Assembly: GCA_007128135.1 (NCBI GenBank)
Contig: SKYA01000077.1
Location: forward strand, 1-54,310
Direction of reading: 5' to 3'
Source: Paracoccaceae bacterium
Lineage (GTDB): Bacteria; Pseudomonadota; Alphaproteobacteria; Rhodobacterales; Rhodobacteraceae
DNA: 54,310 bases
Part shown: positions 17,890 to 26,709 of the stretch, piece after piece
Layout of the letters: the number at the start of each line of letters is the position of its first letter
How positions within the stretch are numbered: position 1 is the stretch's first letter
Program-made: the position numbers and the translations under genes
The notes under the pieces: model-generated
The model's input: only the letters and a program-made list of their open reading frames with translations
Database searches by the model: none
Told to the model about the DNA's origin: nothing

Positions 17890-18744
17890 ATGGAAATCAT
17901 TCTTGCCCTTGTGGTTCTGCTGGTCCTGATTGTCATTCTGGGGCTCAAGATCGTGCCGCAGGCGCAGAATTTCGTGGTCACGCGGCTTGGCGCCTATCAC
18001 CGCACGCTCGATGCCGGGGTGAATGTGATCGTGCCATTTCTGGACAAGGTGCATGCCAAGGTGCCGGTCAATGACCAGGTACTCAACGACATCGCGCTCG
18101 AGGTGGTTTCGGCCGATAACGTGGTCTTCGGCTGCCAGTTGCTGGTCGTCTACCGCATCGAGAATCCCGAGGCAGCGGTGTTCCGGGTGAACAAGATCGA
18201 CGATCTGGTCATCGGGCTGGTGCAGTCGCTGGTGCGTTCGGAACTTGGCAAGGTGGAACTGGATGCCGTGCAATCGGATCGCGGATCGCTGAACGTGGCC
18301 CTGCTCGAGGCACTGGAAGATGCCGGCAAGACCTATGGCATCCGCATCTCGCGCTCGGAGATCACCGATGTGAAACTGAACGAGACCACGCAGAAGGCAA
18401 TGGCCGAAGTGCTCGCCGCCGAACGGGAACGCCGCGCGGCCATTACCCGCGCCGAAGGCCAGCGCCGGGCGGCGGAACTGAACGCCGATGCCGAGCTTTA
18501 CGAAGCCCAGCGCCGCGCCGATGCCATCCGCGCCATCGCCGAGGCCAATGCCGATTCCAACCGCCTGATCGCGGCCTCGCTCGAGGGCGAGAACGCCCGC
18601 GACGCGCTGACCTTCCAGACCGCACGGATGCAGGTCGAGGCGCTGGAGGGGCTGTCGAAATCCGACAATGCGAAACTCATCATGCTGCCCGGCGGGCCGT
18701 CCAATGCCTTCCGCGAGGCGGCCGCCATCCTCAAGGAGATGTAA
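17890..18744 (+). CDS. SPFH/band-7 membrane protein (QmcA/stomatin-like)
   Basis: The 284-residue protein has one N-terminal TM helix (about 2-20), a SPFH/PHB domain (QNFVVTRLGAYHRTLDAGV onward) and a long Ala/Glu/Arg coiled coil at about 170-225. These proteins form ring-like membrane scaffolds associated with proteases and lipid microdomains. The gene is followed after three bases by nfeD, the usual pairing for this family. ATG 17890 gives a normal length. Confidence 0.92.
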   Translation: MEIILALVVLLVLIVILGLKIVPQAQNFVVTRLGAYHRTLDAGVNVIVPFLDKVHAKVPVNDQVLNDIALEVVSADNVVFGCQLLVVYRIENPEAAVFRVNKIDDLVIGLVQSLVRSELGKVELDAVQSDRGSLNVALLEALEDAGKTYGIRISRSEITDVKLNETTQKAMAEVLAAERERRAAITRAEGQRRAAELNADAELYEAQRRADAIRAIAEANADSNRLIAASLEGENARDALTFQTARMQVEALEGLSKSDNAKLIMLPGGPSNAFREAAAILKEM

Positions 18745-18747
18745 GGC

Positions 18748-19083
18748 ATGGACCTGCTCGCGCTGCCCGACTGGATCATCTGGGGCCTGATCGCGATCGG
18801 GCTGGTGGTGGTCGAGATGCTCACCACGGTCTATGTCGCGCTGGGCTTTGCCGTGGGCGCCGCGGTGGCGGCGCTGGTCTCCTGGGCCTTTCCGGGGCTG
18901 CATGTCTTCTATCAGGGGCTGATCTGGGCTCTGGTCGGGCTCGGGGTGTGGCTGGCTCTGTCGCGCTGGAACAGGGCGCGGCGCAAGGCACGGCGCGACA
19001 TCAATGATTTCGACCCGGTCAGTTCGCTGCCGCGCGCGGATCGCGAGCGGCGCGAGGCCATGCGGCAACGCGACGAGGACTGA
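18748..19083 (+). CDS. NfeD-family membrane protein (short form)
   Basis: The 111-residue protein has three hydrophobic helices (LIAIGLVVVEMLTTVYVALG; AVGAAVAALVSWAF; GLIWALVGLGVWLAL) and a basic tail. The C-terminal OB-fold found in longer NfeD proteins is missing, though the sequence ends naturally. AAGGAG lies 9 bases before ATG 18748, inside the end of the SPFH gene. It is the expected partner of the SPFH protein. Confidence 0.85.
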   Translation: MDLLALPDWIIWGLIAIGLVVVEMLTTVYVALGFAVGAAVAALVSWAFPGLHVFYQGLIWALVGLGVWLALSRWNRARRKARRDINDFDPVSSLPRADRERREAMRQRDED

Positions 19084-19095
19084 CCGACAGATACC

Positions 19096-19140
19096 GTAGG
19101 GTGGGTGGTTCTGCCCCGCAAGGGGCAGGTTCACCCACCC
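19096..19140. repeat. REP element (single, GTAG-footed hairpin)
   Basis: The element starts with GTAG (19096-19099). GGTGGGT pairs with ACCCACC at its other end, a GTTC/GGTT internal bulge follows, and the inner hairpin is TGCCCC-GCAA-GGGGCA. It lies between the convergent nfeD and prs genes. The same sequence forms the left half of the REPIN at 39565. Confidence 0.8.
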
Positions 19141-19163
19141 ATGCCAACCCTCCCGCGCGGCAC

Positions 19164-20180
19164 TCAGACCCCGTAGAGCCCCTCATAGATCGGCATCAGC
19201 GTCTCGGTATCGAACAGTGACGAGACCGAGGTGCCCTTCCATGTGTTCAGGATGCCCTGCGCGAACATCGGCGCGGTGGGCACGATGCGGATATTGGGCG
19301 CATTCCGGACCGGTTCGGTCGGTGCGATCGAATCGGTGATGACCAGCGATTTCATCACCGAATTGCCGACCCGCTCCACGGCGGGACCCGAGAGCACGCC
19401 ATGGGTGATATAGCTGTGCACCTCGACCGCGCCGGCCTCGATCAGCACTTCGGCCGCCTTGCACAGCGTTCCGGCCGTGTCGCAGATATCGTCCACGATG
19501 ATGCAGGTCTTGCCGCGCACATCGCCGATCACGGTCATCTCGGCCACTTCGCCCGGCTTCTCGCGGCGCTTGTCCACGATGGCCAGCGCGCAGCCGATCC
19601 GCTTGGCCAGTTCCCGCGCCCGCGCCACGCCACCGACATCGGGCGAGACCACGGTCACATCAGCCAGCCGACCCTTGAAATGGTGCATCACATCCAGCGC
19701 AAAGACCGGCGCGGCATAGAGGTTGTCCACCGGAATGTCGAAAAAGCCCTGGATCTGTGCGGCGTGCAGATCCAGCGTCAGGATGCGCTCGATTCCCGCC
19801 TGGGTGATCATGTTCGCCACCAGCTTGGCCGAAATCGGCGTGCGCGCCTTGGTGCGCCGGTCCTGCCTTGCATAGCCGAAATAGGGAATCACTGCCGTGA
19901 TCCGCGCCGCCGAGGACCGCTTGAGCGCATCGGCGATGATCAGAAGTTCCATCAGGTGGTCATTTGCCGGTTTCGAGGTGGACTGGATGATGAACATGTC
20001 CTCGCCGCGCACATTCTCGAACACCTCGACAAAGACCTCGCCGTCATTGAACCGCTCGACCCGTGCATCCACAAGGCTGACCGACATGCCGCGATGCAGG
20101 GTCATCCGCCGCGCGATCGCCTGCGCGAGGGGCCGATTGGCATTCCCGGCAATCAGTTTGGGTTCGGAACGGTCGATCAT
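19164..20180 (-). CDS. prs: ribose-phosphate pyrophosphokinase
   Basis: The 338-residue enzyme makes PRPP from ribose 5-phosphate and ATP for nucleotide, histidine and tryptophan synthesis. The class I motifs are present: [10 protein letters not shown] with ATP-binding residues, [19 protein letters not shown], and the PRPP loop [15 protein letters not shown] 20180 gives the normal family length with the start [19 protein letters not shown]; an upstream in-frame extension to 20270 looks non-coding. Confidence 0.96.
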   Translation of the reverse strand: MIDRSEPKLIAGNANRPLAQAIARRMTLHRGMSVSLVDARVERFNDGEVFVEVFENVRGEDMFIIQSTSKPANDHLMELLIIADALKRSSAARITAVIPYFGYARQDRRTKARTPISAKLVANMITQAGIERILTLDLHAAQIQGFFDIPVDNLYAAPVFALDVMHHFKGRLADVTVVSPDVGGVARARELAKRIGCALAIVDKRREKPGEVAEMTVIGDVRGKTCIIVDDICDTAGTLCKAAEVLIEAGAVEVHSYITHGVLSGPAVERVGNSVMKSLVITDSIAPTEPVRNAPNIRIVPTAPMFAQGILNTWKGTSVSSLFDTETLMPIYEGLYGV

Positions 20181-20268
20181 GGAAGGTCCTCGGGCTTGCG
20201 CGACGTTGACACCGCTTATCACCCCGTTACGGTCTTGCAAACCACTCCACCGACCCAAAGGACCGTCC

Positions 20269-20865
20269 ATGGCGCATATAGATTACTATCTCAGTCCTGT
20301 CTCGCCCTGGACGCATCTGGCCGGGCTCAGACCCGCGCGGATCGCCGCCGCTGCGGGGGCCAGCATCCGCTACAAGCCGGTGGACCCCACCGCGCTGTTC
20401 CAGCGCACCGGCGGCAAGGTTCTGGCCGAGCGCCATGAAAGCCGCCAGGCCTACCGGATGCAGGAACTCGCGCGCTGGGCAGGGCGACTCGACGTGAAGC
20501 TGACGCTGCGCCCTGCCTTCTTTCCCACCAACCCGGCGCCGGCCTCCTATGCGATCATCGCCGCGCAGGAGGCCGGTGGGGGCGATCTGGCGGGGCTGGT
20601 CCACGCGCTTACCCGCGCCTGCTGGGAAGAGGAGCGCAACATCGCCGAGGACGAGGTGATCCGAGACTGCCTTGGCGCGACCGGGTTTGACCCCGGCCTT
20701 GCCTTCAGCGGCATGTTGCAGGGCGCCGAGATCTATCCGCGCAATCTCGACGAGGCGGTGCTGGCGGGCGTGTTCGGCGTGCCCTTCTTCATAGTGGGCG
20801 AGGCGCGGTTCTGGGGCCAGGACCGGATCGACTTTCTGGCCGAGCATCTGGGCGTGACTGCGTGA
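20269..20865 (+). CDS. 2-hydroxychromene-2-carboxylate isomerase-like protein
   Basis: The 198-residue protein has a DsbA/GST-kappa thioredoxin fold. The start [16 protein letters not shown] carries the Ser that replaces the redox cysteine in this family, and [18 protein letters not shown] is the cis-Pro and C-terminal signature. The prototype isomerises 2-hydroxychromene-2-carboxylate in naphthalene breakdown; most chromosomal homologues have unknown substrates. ATG 20269 diverges from prs. The stop overlaps the hydrolase start (GTGA). Confidence 0.85.
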   Translation: MAHIDYYLSPVSPWTHLAGLRPARIAAAAGASIRYKPVDPTALFQRTGGKVLAERHESRQAYRMQELARWAGRLDVKLTLRPAFFPTNPAPASYAIIAAQEAGGGDLAGLVHALTRACWEEERNIAEDEVIRDCLGATGFDPGLAFSGMLQGAEIYPRNLDEAVLAGVFGVPFFIVGEARFWGQDRIDFLAEHLGVTA

Positions 20866-21644
20866 TCGCAGATCATGTGCTGGGCGCGGCGGGTGCGCCC
20901 GCGCTGATGCTGCATTGCATGCTGGGCCGCGCGCGCGACTGGCAGGGACTGCTTGGCGCCATGGTCACGCCGCTTGCGGCGCGGGGTTTCGACCTGCCCG
21001 GCCATGGTCGCTCGTCCCCCTGGGATGGCGCGAGCGAACTGCACGCGCTGTGCACGTCTCTGGCGCGGGACCGGTGCGCGCCGGGGCATGTCGTCATCGG
21101 GCATTCCTTCGGCGCAACAGTGGCCTTGCGGCTGGCACTCGAGGGTGCCAGCGCCTTGCGCGCACTGGTGCTGATCGAGCCGGTGCTCTTTGCTGCAGCG
21201 CATGGCACCTCCGAGGCCAGTGAGGAGGCGCTTCACGCTGCCGCGCTTGCCGAATGCTTCGCGCGCGGCGACCTGCGCGCCACGGCGCGGGGCTTTCTGG
21301 CGCGATGGGGGGCCGGGCCGCCCTTTGACAGCCTGCCGCGCGAAGCGCAGGCGCGGATCGCCGGGCGGATGCCAATGGTCATGGCCACGACCGCGCTGCT
21401 GCGCGACGATCATGCAGGGCTGCTGCGCCCGGGCGGGCTGGAAGGGCAGGACCTGCCGGTGATGCTGCTGCGCGGTGCCCGCTCGCCGCGCATCACCGCC
21501 ATCATCAACCACAGGCTGGCGCACCGCCTTGCGCGGGCCGAGCGTGACGAGATCGCGGGAGCGGGGCATATGGTCCCGATCACCCACCCGCACGAGACTG
21601 CAGAACGGATCGACAGGTTTCTGGCGCAGTTGCCCGGCGCATGA
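20862..21644 (+). CDS. alpha/beta hydrolase
   Basis: The 260-residue protein starts at GTG 20862, overlapping the previous stop by four bases. The nucleophile elbow is GHSFG, an HG-like oxyanion segment is near LMLHCMLG, and the catalytic histidine is in AGHMVPITHP. It belongs to the broad esterase/lactonase family; substrate unknown. Coupling to the isomerase-like gene suggests a shared small-molecule pathway, but nothing nearby names it. Confidence 0.82.
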   Translation: MIADHVLGAAGAPALMLHCMLGRARDWQGLLGAMVTPLAARGFDLPGHGRSSPWDGASELHALCTSLARDRCAPGHVVIGHSFGATVALRLALEGASALRALVLIEPVLFAAAHGTSEASEEALHAAALAECFARGDLRATARGFLARWGAGPPFDSLPREAQARIAGRMPMVMATTALLRDDHAGLLRPGGLEGQDLPVMLLRGARSPRITAIINHRLAHRLARAERDEIAGAGHMVPITHPHETAERIDRFLAQLPGA

Positions 21645-21679
21645 GAAAGCCCCTGCGGCAGGGCCGCATGGGGCTTTCA
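21645..21679. terminator. bidirectional hairpin terminator
   Basis: GAAAGCCCC-TGCGG pairs with CCGCA-TGGGGCTTTC across a 5-base loop, with one bulged base. It lies between two convergent genes (stops at 21644 and 21697). The stem is strong, the T-tract is short. Confidence 0.65.
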
Positions 21680-21696
21680 TCAGAATGTCGCAAGTA

Positions 21697-22026
21697 TCAG
21701 GCCGCTTCGGCCTCTGCCGCTGCCGCTGCCGCGTTGCGCCGTTCGCTTTCCTCGCGCGACAGCGCGACCGAGGTGCGCACACCCTTTGCCACGAATTCCA
21801 TCAGGCCGGCCACGACCCGCTCGTTGGGGTCGATTCCGGCACAGCTCAGCACCTCGCGCCCGTCGCGCGAGCGAGCCCAGCGGGCGATCTGCTCGGGGCC
21901 GTTGCCGTATTTCTTGTCATCGGCAATGGCATCATCCAGCGCAGCCAGAACCACGGCCGCAAACAGCTTGCGGGCGCGCGCACCTTGCTCATGTGTGAAG
22001 GCTGTTCCATCTGCTGCATCAAACAT
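21697..22026 (-). CDS. small conserved Rhodobacterales protein (possibly DUF6280)
   Basis: The protein has 109 residues from ATG 22026, with AAAGGA 8 bases upstream. It has no signal peptide or TM helix. The core (FAAVVLAALDDAIADDKKYGN, then IARWARSRDGREVLSCAGIDP) is helical and very regular, and the C-terminus is an Ala/Glu-rich helix. I recognise it as a small protein family conserved in this order, named from memory as DUF6280. Function unknown. It diverges from efp. Confidence 0.7.
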   Translation of the reverse strand: MFDAADGTAFTHEQGARARKLFAAVVLAALDDAIADDKKYGNGPEQIARWARSRDGREVLSCAGIDPNERVVAGLMEFVAKGVRTSVALSREESERRNAAAAAAEAEAA

Positions 22027-22186
22027 AATCGAGTCCTTTGTTCTTGCGCCTACCGCGAATTCTTGCTCTTGCATCTGCCGCGAACGCCTGCATACGCCGT
22101 TTCCGTCGTGATTCGCTACGTCGAAGATGCATGGCTGCCATGCGATTTATGCATACCGGCAGCATGTAGCCAGGAATATCCTGTTC

Positions 22187-22215
22187 TTGCGCGGCTCCGG
22201 TCCACGCGATATAGG
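22187..22215 (+). promoter_or_regulatory. sigma70-type promoter candidate for efp
   Basis: TTGCGC (22187-22192) and TATAGG (22210-22215) are separated by 17 bases, 41 bases before the efp start. Confidence 0.55.
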
Positions 22216-22255
22216 GTCGGGCGTCCACGCTTCAAGGTTATCGCAAGGTTCTCGC

Positions 22256-22819
22256 ATGCCCAAGATCAATGGTAATGAAATCCGCCCCGGCAACGTGCTG
22301 GAACATGATGGCGGGCTGTGGGCCGCGGTGAAGGTCAGCCATGTCAAGCCCGGCAAGGGCGGCGCCTTTGCCCAGGTCGAGATGAAGAACCTGCGCGACG
22401 GGCGCAAGCTGAACGAGCGGTTCCGCTCGGATGACAGGGTCGAGCGCGTGCGGCTGGAACAGAAGGACCAGCAATTCCTCTATGAGAGCGACGGGCGTCT
22501 GGTCGTGATGGACATGGAGACCTTCGAGCAGGTGGAACTGGACTCCGAGATCCTGGGCGAGCGCCGCCCCTTTCTGCAAGACGGCATGACGGTCACGGTC
22601 GAGTATTACGGCGAAGAGGCGCTCAATGTCGCCCTGCCGCAAAAAGTGATCTGCAAGGTTGTCGAGACCGAGCCGGTGGTGAAGGGCCAGACAGCCGCCA
22701 ACAGTTTCAAGCCTGCGGTTCTCGACAATGGCGTACGCGTGCTGGTGCCGCCCTTCGTTGGCCCGGACGAGGATATCGTGGTCAATACCGAGACCTTCGA
22801 ATATTCCGAACGCGCCTGA
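22256..22819 (+). CDS. efp: translation elongation factor P
   Basis: EF-P enters the ribosome E site and relieves stalling at polyproline stretches. The 187-residue protein has the three beta-barrel domains of the family and the tip loop KPGKGGAF, with Lys34 at exactly the position modified in E. coli. The C-terminal [12 protein letters not shown] is typical. No modification enzyme (EpmA/EpmB or EarP) is encoded in the window. The efp start is 229 bases from the divergent small-protein gene. Confidence 0.97.
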   Translation: MPKINGNEIRPGNVLEHDGGLWAAVKVSHVKPGKGGAFAQVEMKNLRDGRKLNERFRSDDRVERVRLEQKDQQFLYESDGRLVVMDMETFEQVELDSEILGERRPFLQDGMTVTVEYYGEEALNVALPQKVICKVVETEPVVKGQTAANSFKPAVLDNGVRVLVPPFVGPDEDIVVNTETFEYSERA

Positions 22820-22907
22820 TCGGCATCACTTTTTCGCAGGTCGCCCTTGTCGCAGAAGGCGCTTCTGCCTAAAGCCTGACGCGAACCCGCCACGCGGAGC
22901 GACCGGT

Positions 22908-24107
22908 ATGCGTCTTCTTTCTGCAGCCCTTGTCCTGACCGTCCTTGCGACGGCGGCAACCCCACGCGAAGGGACGGCCGAGATCCGCTGGACAAGCCCC
23001 GCTGCAGAACGGAGCGAGCTTCTGGTGATGGTGCGCAACGCCGAAGGCGCGCCGATCCTGCTGATGCGCGAGCCGGTCGAGGCAGGCGCCACGCGCGCCG
23101 ACCTGCTGCTGCCGCCGCTGACCCGCCAGGCCGCCAGTGTGCAGGCCGGCATGGTCGAGACCGGTCGTGTTGTCGCGCAAAGCCCGGTCAAGCCGGTTTC
23201 TGCCCGCGAGGTCGATCTGCGGCTGGAAATGCGCAGCCTGCTGGCGGTCGGGTTTGATGACCACTGGCTCTGCGAGGACAGCGCGGCCCTGGTCCGCATC
23301 AGCAGTTCGGACGAGGGGTTGCATGCGCGGCACGGCCATCAGGTGGTGCAGCTCACCGAAGGCGATGAACCCGATCACTACACCGGCCCGGGCGAGAGCC
23401 GGATCGCACTTTACGGCAACCTCGCCGAGATCGCGCTCGGCGGGCAGGATCTCGGTATCTGCCATCCAAGCCTGTTCACGCCGATCATGCCGCTGCGGAT
23501 AGCCGCGCTCGACAGCTCCTGGCTGGTCGAGATGGGCCTCGAAACCGCATTGCTGAACCTGCCGGGACTGGCCCAGGATACGGTCGCCGCGTCCGGCCTG
23601 AGCATCCGGTCGCTGCGCGATGGCGAAATCCGAATCACCGGGCCGTCGCTATCGATATCGCTTCGGGACGAACCCTGCCGGGCACGTGACGGGATCCTGC
23701 CCTTTCCCTTTACGGCGGAACTGCAAACGGGGGCTGATGGCCTTGCGGTGGCGGGGTGCGCCGGAAATCCGCTTGATCTGCTGGCGGGTGGCGTGTGGCG
23801 GGTGCGCAGCATCTACGGGCGCCCGCTTGACGCCCAGACCCCGATGCTGACCTTGCAGATCTCGGGCGCGGAGATTTCGGGCCGCACGCCCTGCAACCGG
23901 TATGTCGGCACGGCGGCGATCATCAACGGCCAACTGTCCTTTGGCGAGCTGGGCGCGACGCGGCTGGCCTGCCCGGCCGAACAGCGCAATATCGAGCAGC
24001 GCTTTCTGGACGCACTGGAAATCGCGACCAGTTTCGACCTGTGGCGCAATGGCGGGCTGAGTCTGCGCGCGGGCTCGGTTGCGGTCCTGACCGCAACGCG
24101 CGACTAG
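22908..24107 (+). CDS. secreted MliC/META multidomain protein (paralogue of 808-1749)
   Basis: The 399-residue protein has a signal peptide (MRLLSAALVLTVLATAATP). An N-terminal beta-rich part is followed by an MliC-like stretch between WLCEDS and LGICHP, then a segment resembling the COG3650 pattern (LRDEPC, FPFTAEL, AVAGCAG). A META domain forms the last 110 residues (LAGGVWRVRSIYG, RTPCNRYVG, TRLACPAE). GGAG lies 9 bases before ATG 22908. It shares the MliC-META arrangement with the protein at 808. Expected location is the periplasm; the role is inferred at best as envelope protection. Confidence 0.7.
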   Translation: MRLLSAALVLTVLATAATPREGTAEIRWTSPAAERSELLVMVRNAEGAPILLMREPVEAGATRADLLLPPLTRQAASVQAGMVETGRVVAQSPVKPVSAREVDLRLEMRSLLAVGFDDHWLCEDSAALVRISSSDEGLHARHGHQVVQLTEGDEPDHYTGPGESRIALYGNLAEIALGGQDLGICHPSLFTPIMPLRIAALDSSWLVEMGLETALLNLPGLAQDTVAASGLSIRSLRDGEIRITGPSLSISLRDEPCRARDGILPFPFTAELQTGADGLAVAGCAGNPLDLLAGGVWRVRSIYGRPLDAQTPMLTLQISGAEISGRTPCNRYVGTAAIINGQLSFGELGATRLACPAEQRNIEQRFLDALEIATSFDLWRNGGLSLRAGSVAVLTATRD

Positions 24108-24137
24108 CGCTGGCCATCTGATGAAGGAATAACGCTG

Positions 24138-24187
24138 ACGGCTTGGAGCCGTGATGCGACATTCGTCCGACGCTCGGCCTATCGGAC
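24138..24187. other. two small inverted repeats between genes
   Basis: ACGGCT-TGG-AGCCGT (24138-24152) and GTCCGA...TCGGAC (24165-24187) follow the MliC/META gene. Neither has a T-tract. They may act as a weak terminator or as operators for the gene at 24331; nothing else is seen in the 223-base gap. Confidence 0.25.
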
Positions 24188-24330
24188 CAGAATTCATGCA
24201 CAGCAACGCGCAGGACCCACTCTGACCATTCGGACTTCGCGGTTCAGTGTGAATTGCCGAGCAGATTTCTTAGTTGCCCGGAAGGTGTCGATGTGATGCT
24301 GTGCTATCGCATCTTGCGGCGGCAAAGGGA

Positions 24331-24957
24331 ATGAGTTGGATGCCTTTCACTCACCAGAACCTGCTCGACGCCATGGACGGGGTCGCCATGATCCTCGACC
24401 ACGAACTGCGCATCATCGGGGTTGGCGAACCGAACTGGCAGCGCTTTCTTGACGAGAATCGGCCGCAAGCTCCGTCGGCTTGCAATGGTTCGAGCGCGAG
24501 TGTGCTCAACCGTCCGGTAACGCAGTTCATCGCCGGCAACGCGGTGCGGTCGACCTTCGCTGAATTGTTCAACAGCGTGCTCAGCGGGGCGCGCCCGCTC
24601 GTGCAGATCGACTATCGCTGCGATGCGCCAAATCTGCGACGGGATATGCGCCTGTCGGCAAGACCGATCCAGACCGGCGATGAGGTGCGGCACCTGCTCT
24701 ATCAGTCAGTGATGCTTTCGGCTCTGCAACGTCCGGATATTCCGCTTTTCGGCATCCCCGTTGCCGATCAGGAAGCGGAAGACATCCTGACACTCTGCGC
24801 GATCTGTGCCCGTGTGGCCTGGCCGGTTGGTGCGCCGTCAGGCGCGCGGGAATGGATCGAGCCCCCGGAATATTACCGACGCGGTGGTGGTGAGGTCTCC
24901 CTGATCTCGCACGGGTTTTGCGAACGCTGCTTTGCACGGCTTCAGGAAGACGAGTGA
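24331..24957 (+). CDS. PAS-like protein with a C-terminal double CxxC
   Basis: The protein has 208 residues from ATG 24331; ATG 24340 has the better SD spacing. Residues about 5-135 look like a PAS fold: ILDHELRIIGVGEPNW, a DEN turn, FIAGNAVRSTFAELF and the strand VQIDYRCDAPNLRRDMRLS. The C-terminus has two CxxC pairs (LCAICARVAW and HGFCERCF) about 45 residues apart, which may bind zinc or another metal. No output domain is present. I do not recognise an established family. The convergent neighbour is the DUF1285 gene. Confidence 0.6.
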   Translation: MSWMPFTHQNLLDAMDGVAMILDHELRIIGVGEPNWQRFLDENRPQAPSACNGSSASVLNRPVTQFIAGNAVRSTFAELFNSVLSGARPLVQIDYRCDAPNLRRDMRLSARPIQTGDEVRHLLYQSVMLSALQRPDIPLFGIPVADQEAEDILTLCAICARVAWPVGAPSGAREWIEPPEYYRRGGGEVSLISHGFCERCFARLQEDE

Positions 24958-25019
24958 AGCGCCGCAATTGCTGCGGCAGCCGGGGGGGGCAGATCGGCAT
25001 GGTGGGCGCGCGGCGCGCG

Positions 25020-25625
25020 CTACCGGGGCAGGTCGCGCGAGGGGATGACCGGAAAGAACACGCCCCCAGACCACAGCCCGAACCATTCTGCCCCCTCATG
25101 TCGGGCATGCACGCCCAGTTCGACCAGCCGGTAGAAGCTCTTGCGGTCGATCAGCGCCTCGAGCCCGGCCCGGATCATGACATAGGGCGAGGGCTCGCCG
25201 GTCTTGGGGTCGCGGATCACGCGCAGCGGGTGGTCGGGGCCGGCCTCAGCCTCGTCCCCGACATTGGTGACGAAGCTCAGGCGCTGGTCTTCGCCTGCGC
25301 CCGCCACGCGGAAATCGACCGCGACAAAGGGCGCATCCTCGACCGTTATCCCCACCTTCTCGACCGGCGTGACAAGGAAATAGCGGTCGCCCTCGCGTTT
25401 GAGGATGGTCGAGAACAGCCGCACCATGGCCGGGCGACCGATCGGCGTGCCCTCGTAGAACCAGGTCCCGTCGCGCGCGATACGCATGTCCAGATCGCCG
25501 CAGAAGGGCGGGTTCCACAGATGCACCGGTGGCAGGCCCCTGCCTCTGGCGGCGGCGCTTGCGGCTTCGGCCAGCGCGCTCGCCGATGGTGTCACGGTAT
25601 TTTGTTCGCCTGTGGTTTTTGCCAT
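25020..25625 (-). CDS. DUF1285 protein
   Basis: The 201-residue cytoplasmic protein has the DUF1285 core: HLWNPPFCGDLDMRI, WFYEGTPIGRPAMVRLFS, YFLVTPVEKVGI. The family is widespread in alphaproteobacteria and structurally described, but without a settled function. It is divergent from the MoxR operon with 76 bases between starts, so the two promoters must be close together. Confidence 0.88.
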   Translation of the reverse strand: MAKTTGEQNTVTPSASALAEAASAAARGRGLPPVHLWNPPFCGDLDMRIARDGTWFYEGTPIGRPAMVRLFSTILKREGDRYFLVTPVEKVGITVEDAPFVAVDFRVAGAGEDQRLSFVTNVGDEAEAGPDHPLRVIRDPKTGEPSPYVMIRAGLEALIDRKSFYRLVELGVHARHEGAEWFGLWSGGVFFPVIPSRDLPR

Positions 25626-25701
25626 TGGCCCCTCGTGCGATATGTCTCAGGATGACAATATACAGATATGTCCCGATCCCCAGCCTGCAAGGAGCGCCCG
25701 C

Positions 25702-26709
25702 ATGAGCCATGACAGCGATCTGATCGCCGAGATCGAAGCCTTGGGCGAGAAACTGGCCGAGGCGCGCGCGAGTATCAACCGCCGCTTCATCGGGCAACGC
25801 AATGTGGTGGACCTCACCCTGACGGCCATGCTCTGCGGTGGCCACGGGCTGCTGATCGGGCTGCCGGGCCTGGGCAAGACGCGGCTGGTGGATACGCTCT
25901 CGACCGTGATGGGGCTCAGGGGCAACCGCATCCAGTTCACGCCCGACCTGATGCCCGCCGACATCCTGGGGTCCGAGGTGCTGGACATGGCCGAAGACGG
26001 CAGGCGGTCCTTCCGCTTCATTCAGGGGCCGATCTTCTGCCAGTTGCTGATGGCTGACGAGATCAACCGCGCCTCGCCGCGCACGCAGGCGGCGCTGTTG
26101 CAGGCGATGCAGGAAGGCGAGGTCACGGTCGCAGGCGCGCATCACGCGCTCGACCGTCCGTTCCATGTGCTGGCAACCCAGAACCCGATCGAGCAGGAAG
26201 GCACCTATCCCCTGCCCGAGGCGCAGCTTGACCGCTTCCTTGTCCAGATCGATGTCGAATATCCCGATCGCGCGACCGAACGCGACATCCTGATCGCGAC
26301 CACAGGCCAGGGCGAGGGCGCCGCGCATGAGGTCTTTACCGCCGCCGAACTGATGGCCGCGCAGGCACTGCTGCGCCGGATGCCCGTGGGCGAAAGCGTG
26401 GTCGAGGCAATTCTCGATCTGGTCCGCGCCTGCCGCCCCGAAGAGCCCGAGGCACACGATGCCGTGCGCGAGTCGGTCAGTTGGGGGCCGGGGCCGCGCG
26501 CCGCGCAGGCGCTGATGCTGACCGTGCGGGCACGCGCGCTGCTGGACGGGCGGCTCGCCCCGTCGGTCGAGGATGTCGCCGCCATGGCGCGACCCGTGCT
26601 GAGTCATCGCATGGCGCTGGGCTTTGCCGCGCGCGCCCGCGGCGAGAGCCTGGGCGGCATCATCGCGCGCGTCGCCGGCGAGGCAACGCGGATGGAGATC
26701 GCGGCTTGA
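25702..26709 (+). CDS. MoxR-family AAA+ ATPase
   Basis: The 335-residue protein has Walker A GLPGLGKT at 53-60 and Walker B MADE with Asp119-Glu120. The MoxR insert EGTYPLPEAQLDRF and sensor residues (ATQNP) are present. MoxR proteins act as chaperone-like ATPases with DUF58/VWA partners. AAGGAG is 9 bases before ATG 25702. The stop overlaps the DUF58 start. First gene of a four-gene membrane operon. Confidence 0.95.
   Translation: MSHDSDLIAEIEALGEKLAEARASINRRFIGQRNVVDLTLTAMLCGGHGLLIGLPGLGKTRLVDTLSTVMGLRGNRIQFTPDLMPADILGSEVLDMAEDGRRSFRFIQGPIFCQLLMADEINRASPRTQAALLQAMQEGEVTVAGAHHALDRPFHVLATQNPIEQEGTYPLPEAQLDRFLVQIDVEYPDRATERDILIATTGQGEGAAHEVFTAAELMAAQALLRRMPVGESVVEAILDLVRACRPEEPEAHDAVRESVSWGPGPRAAQALMLTVRARALLDGRLAPSVEDVAAMARPVLSHRMALGFAARARGESLGGIIARVAGEATRMEIAA

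Noticed and set aside
20862-20865. Reading the isomerase-like gene and hydrolase as one fused protein
   Set aside because: The frames differ and the GTGA overlap is a normal coupled junction.
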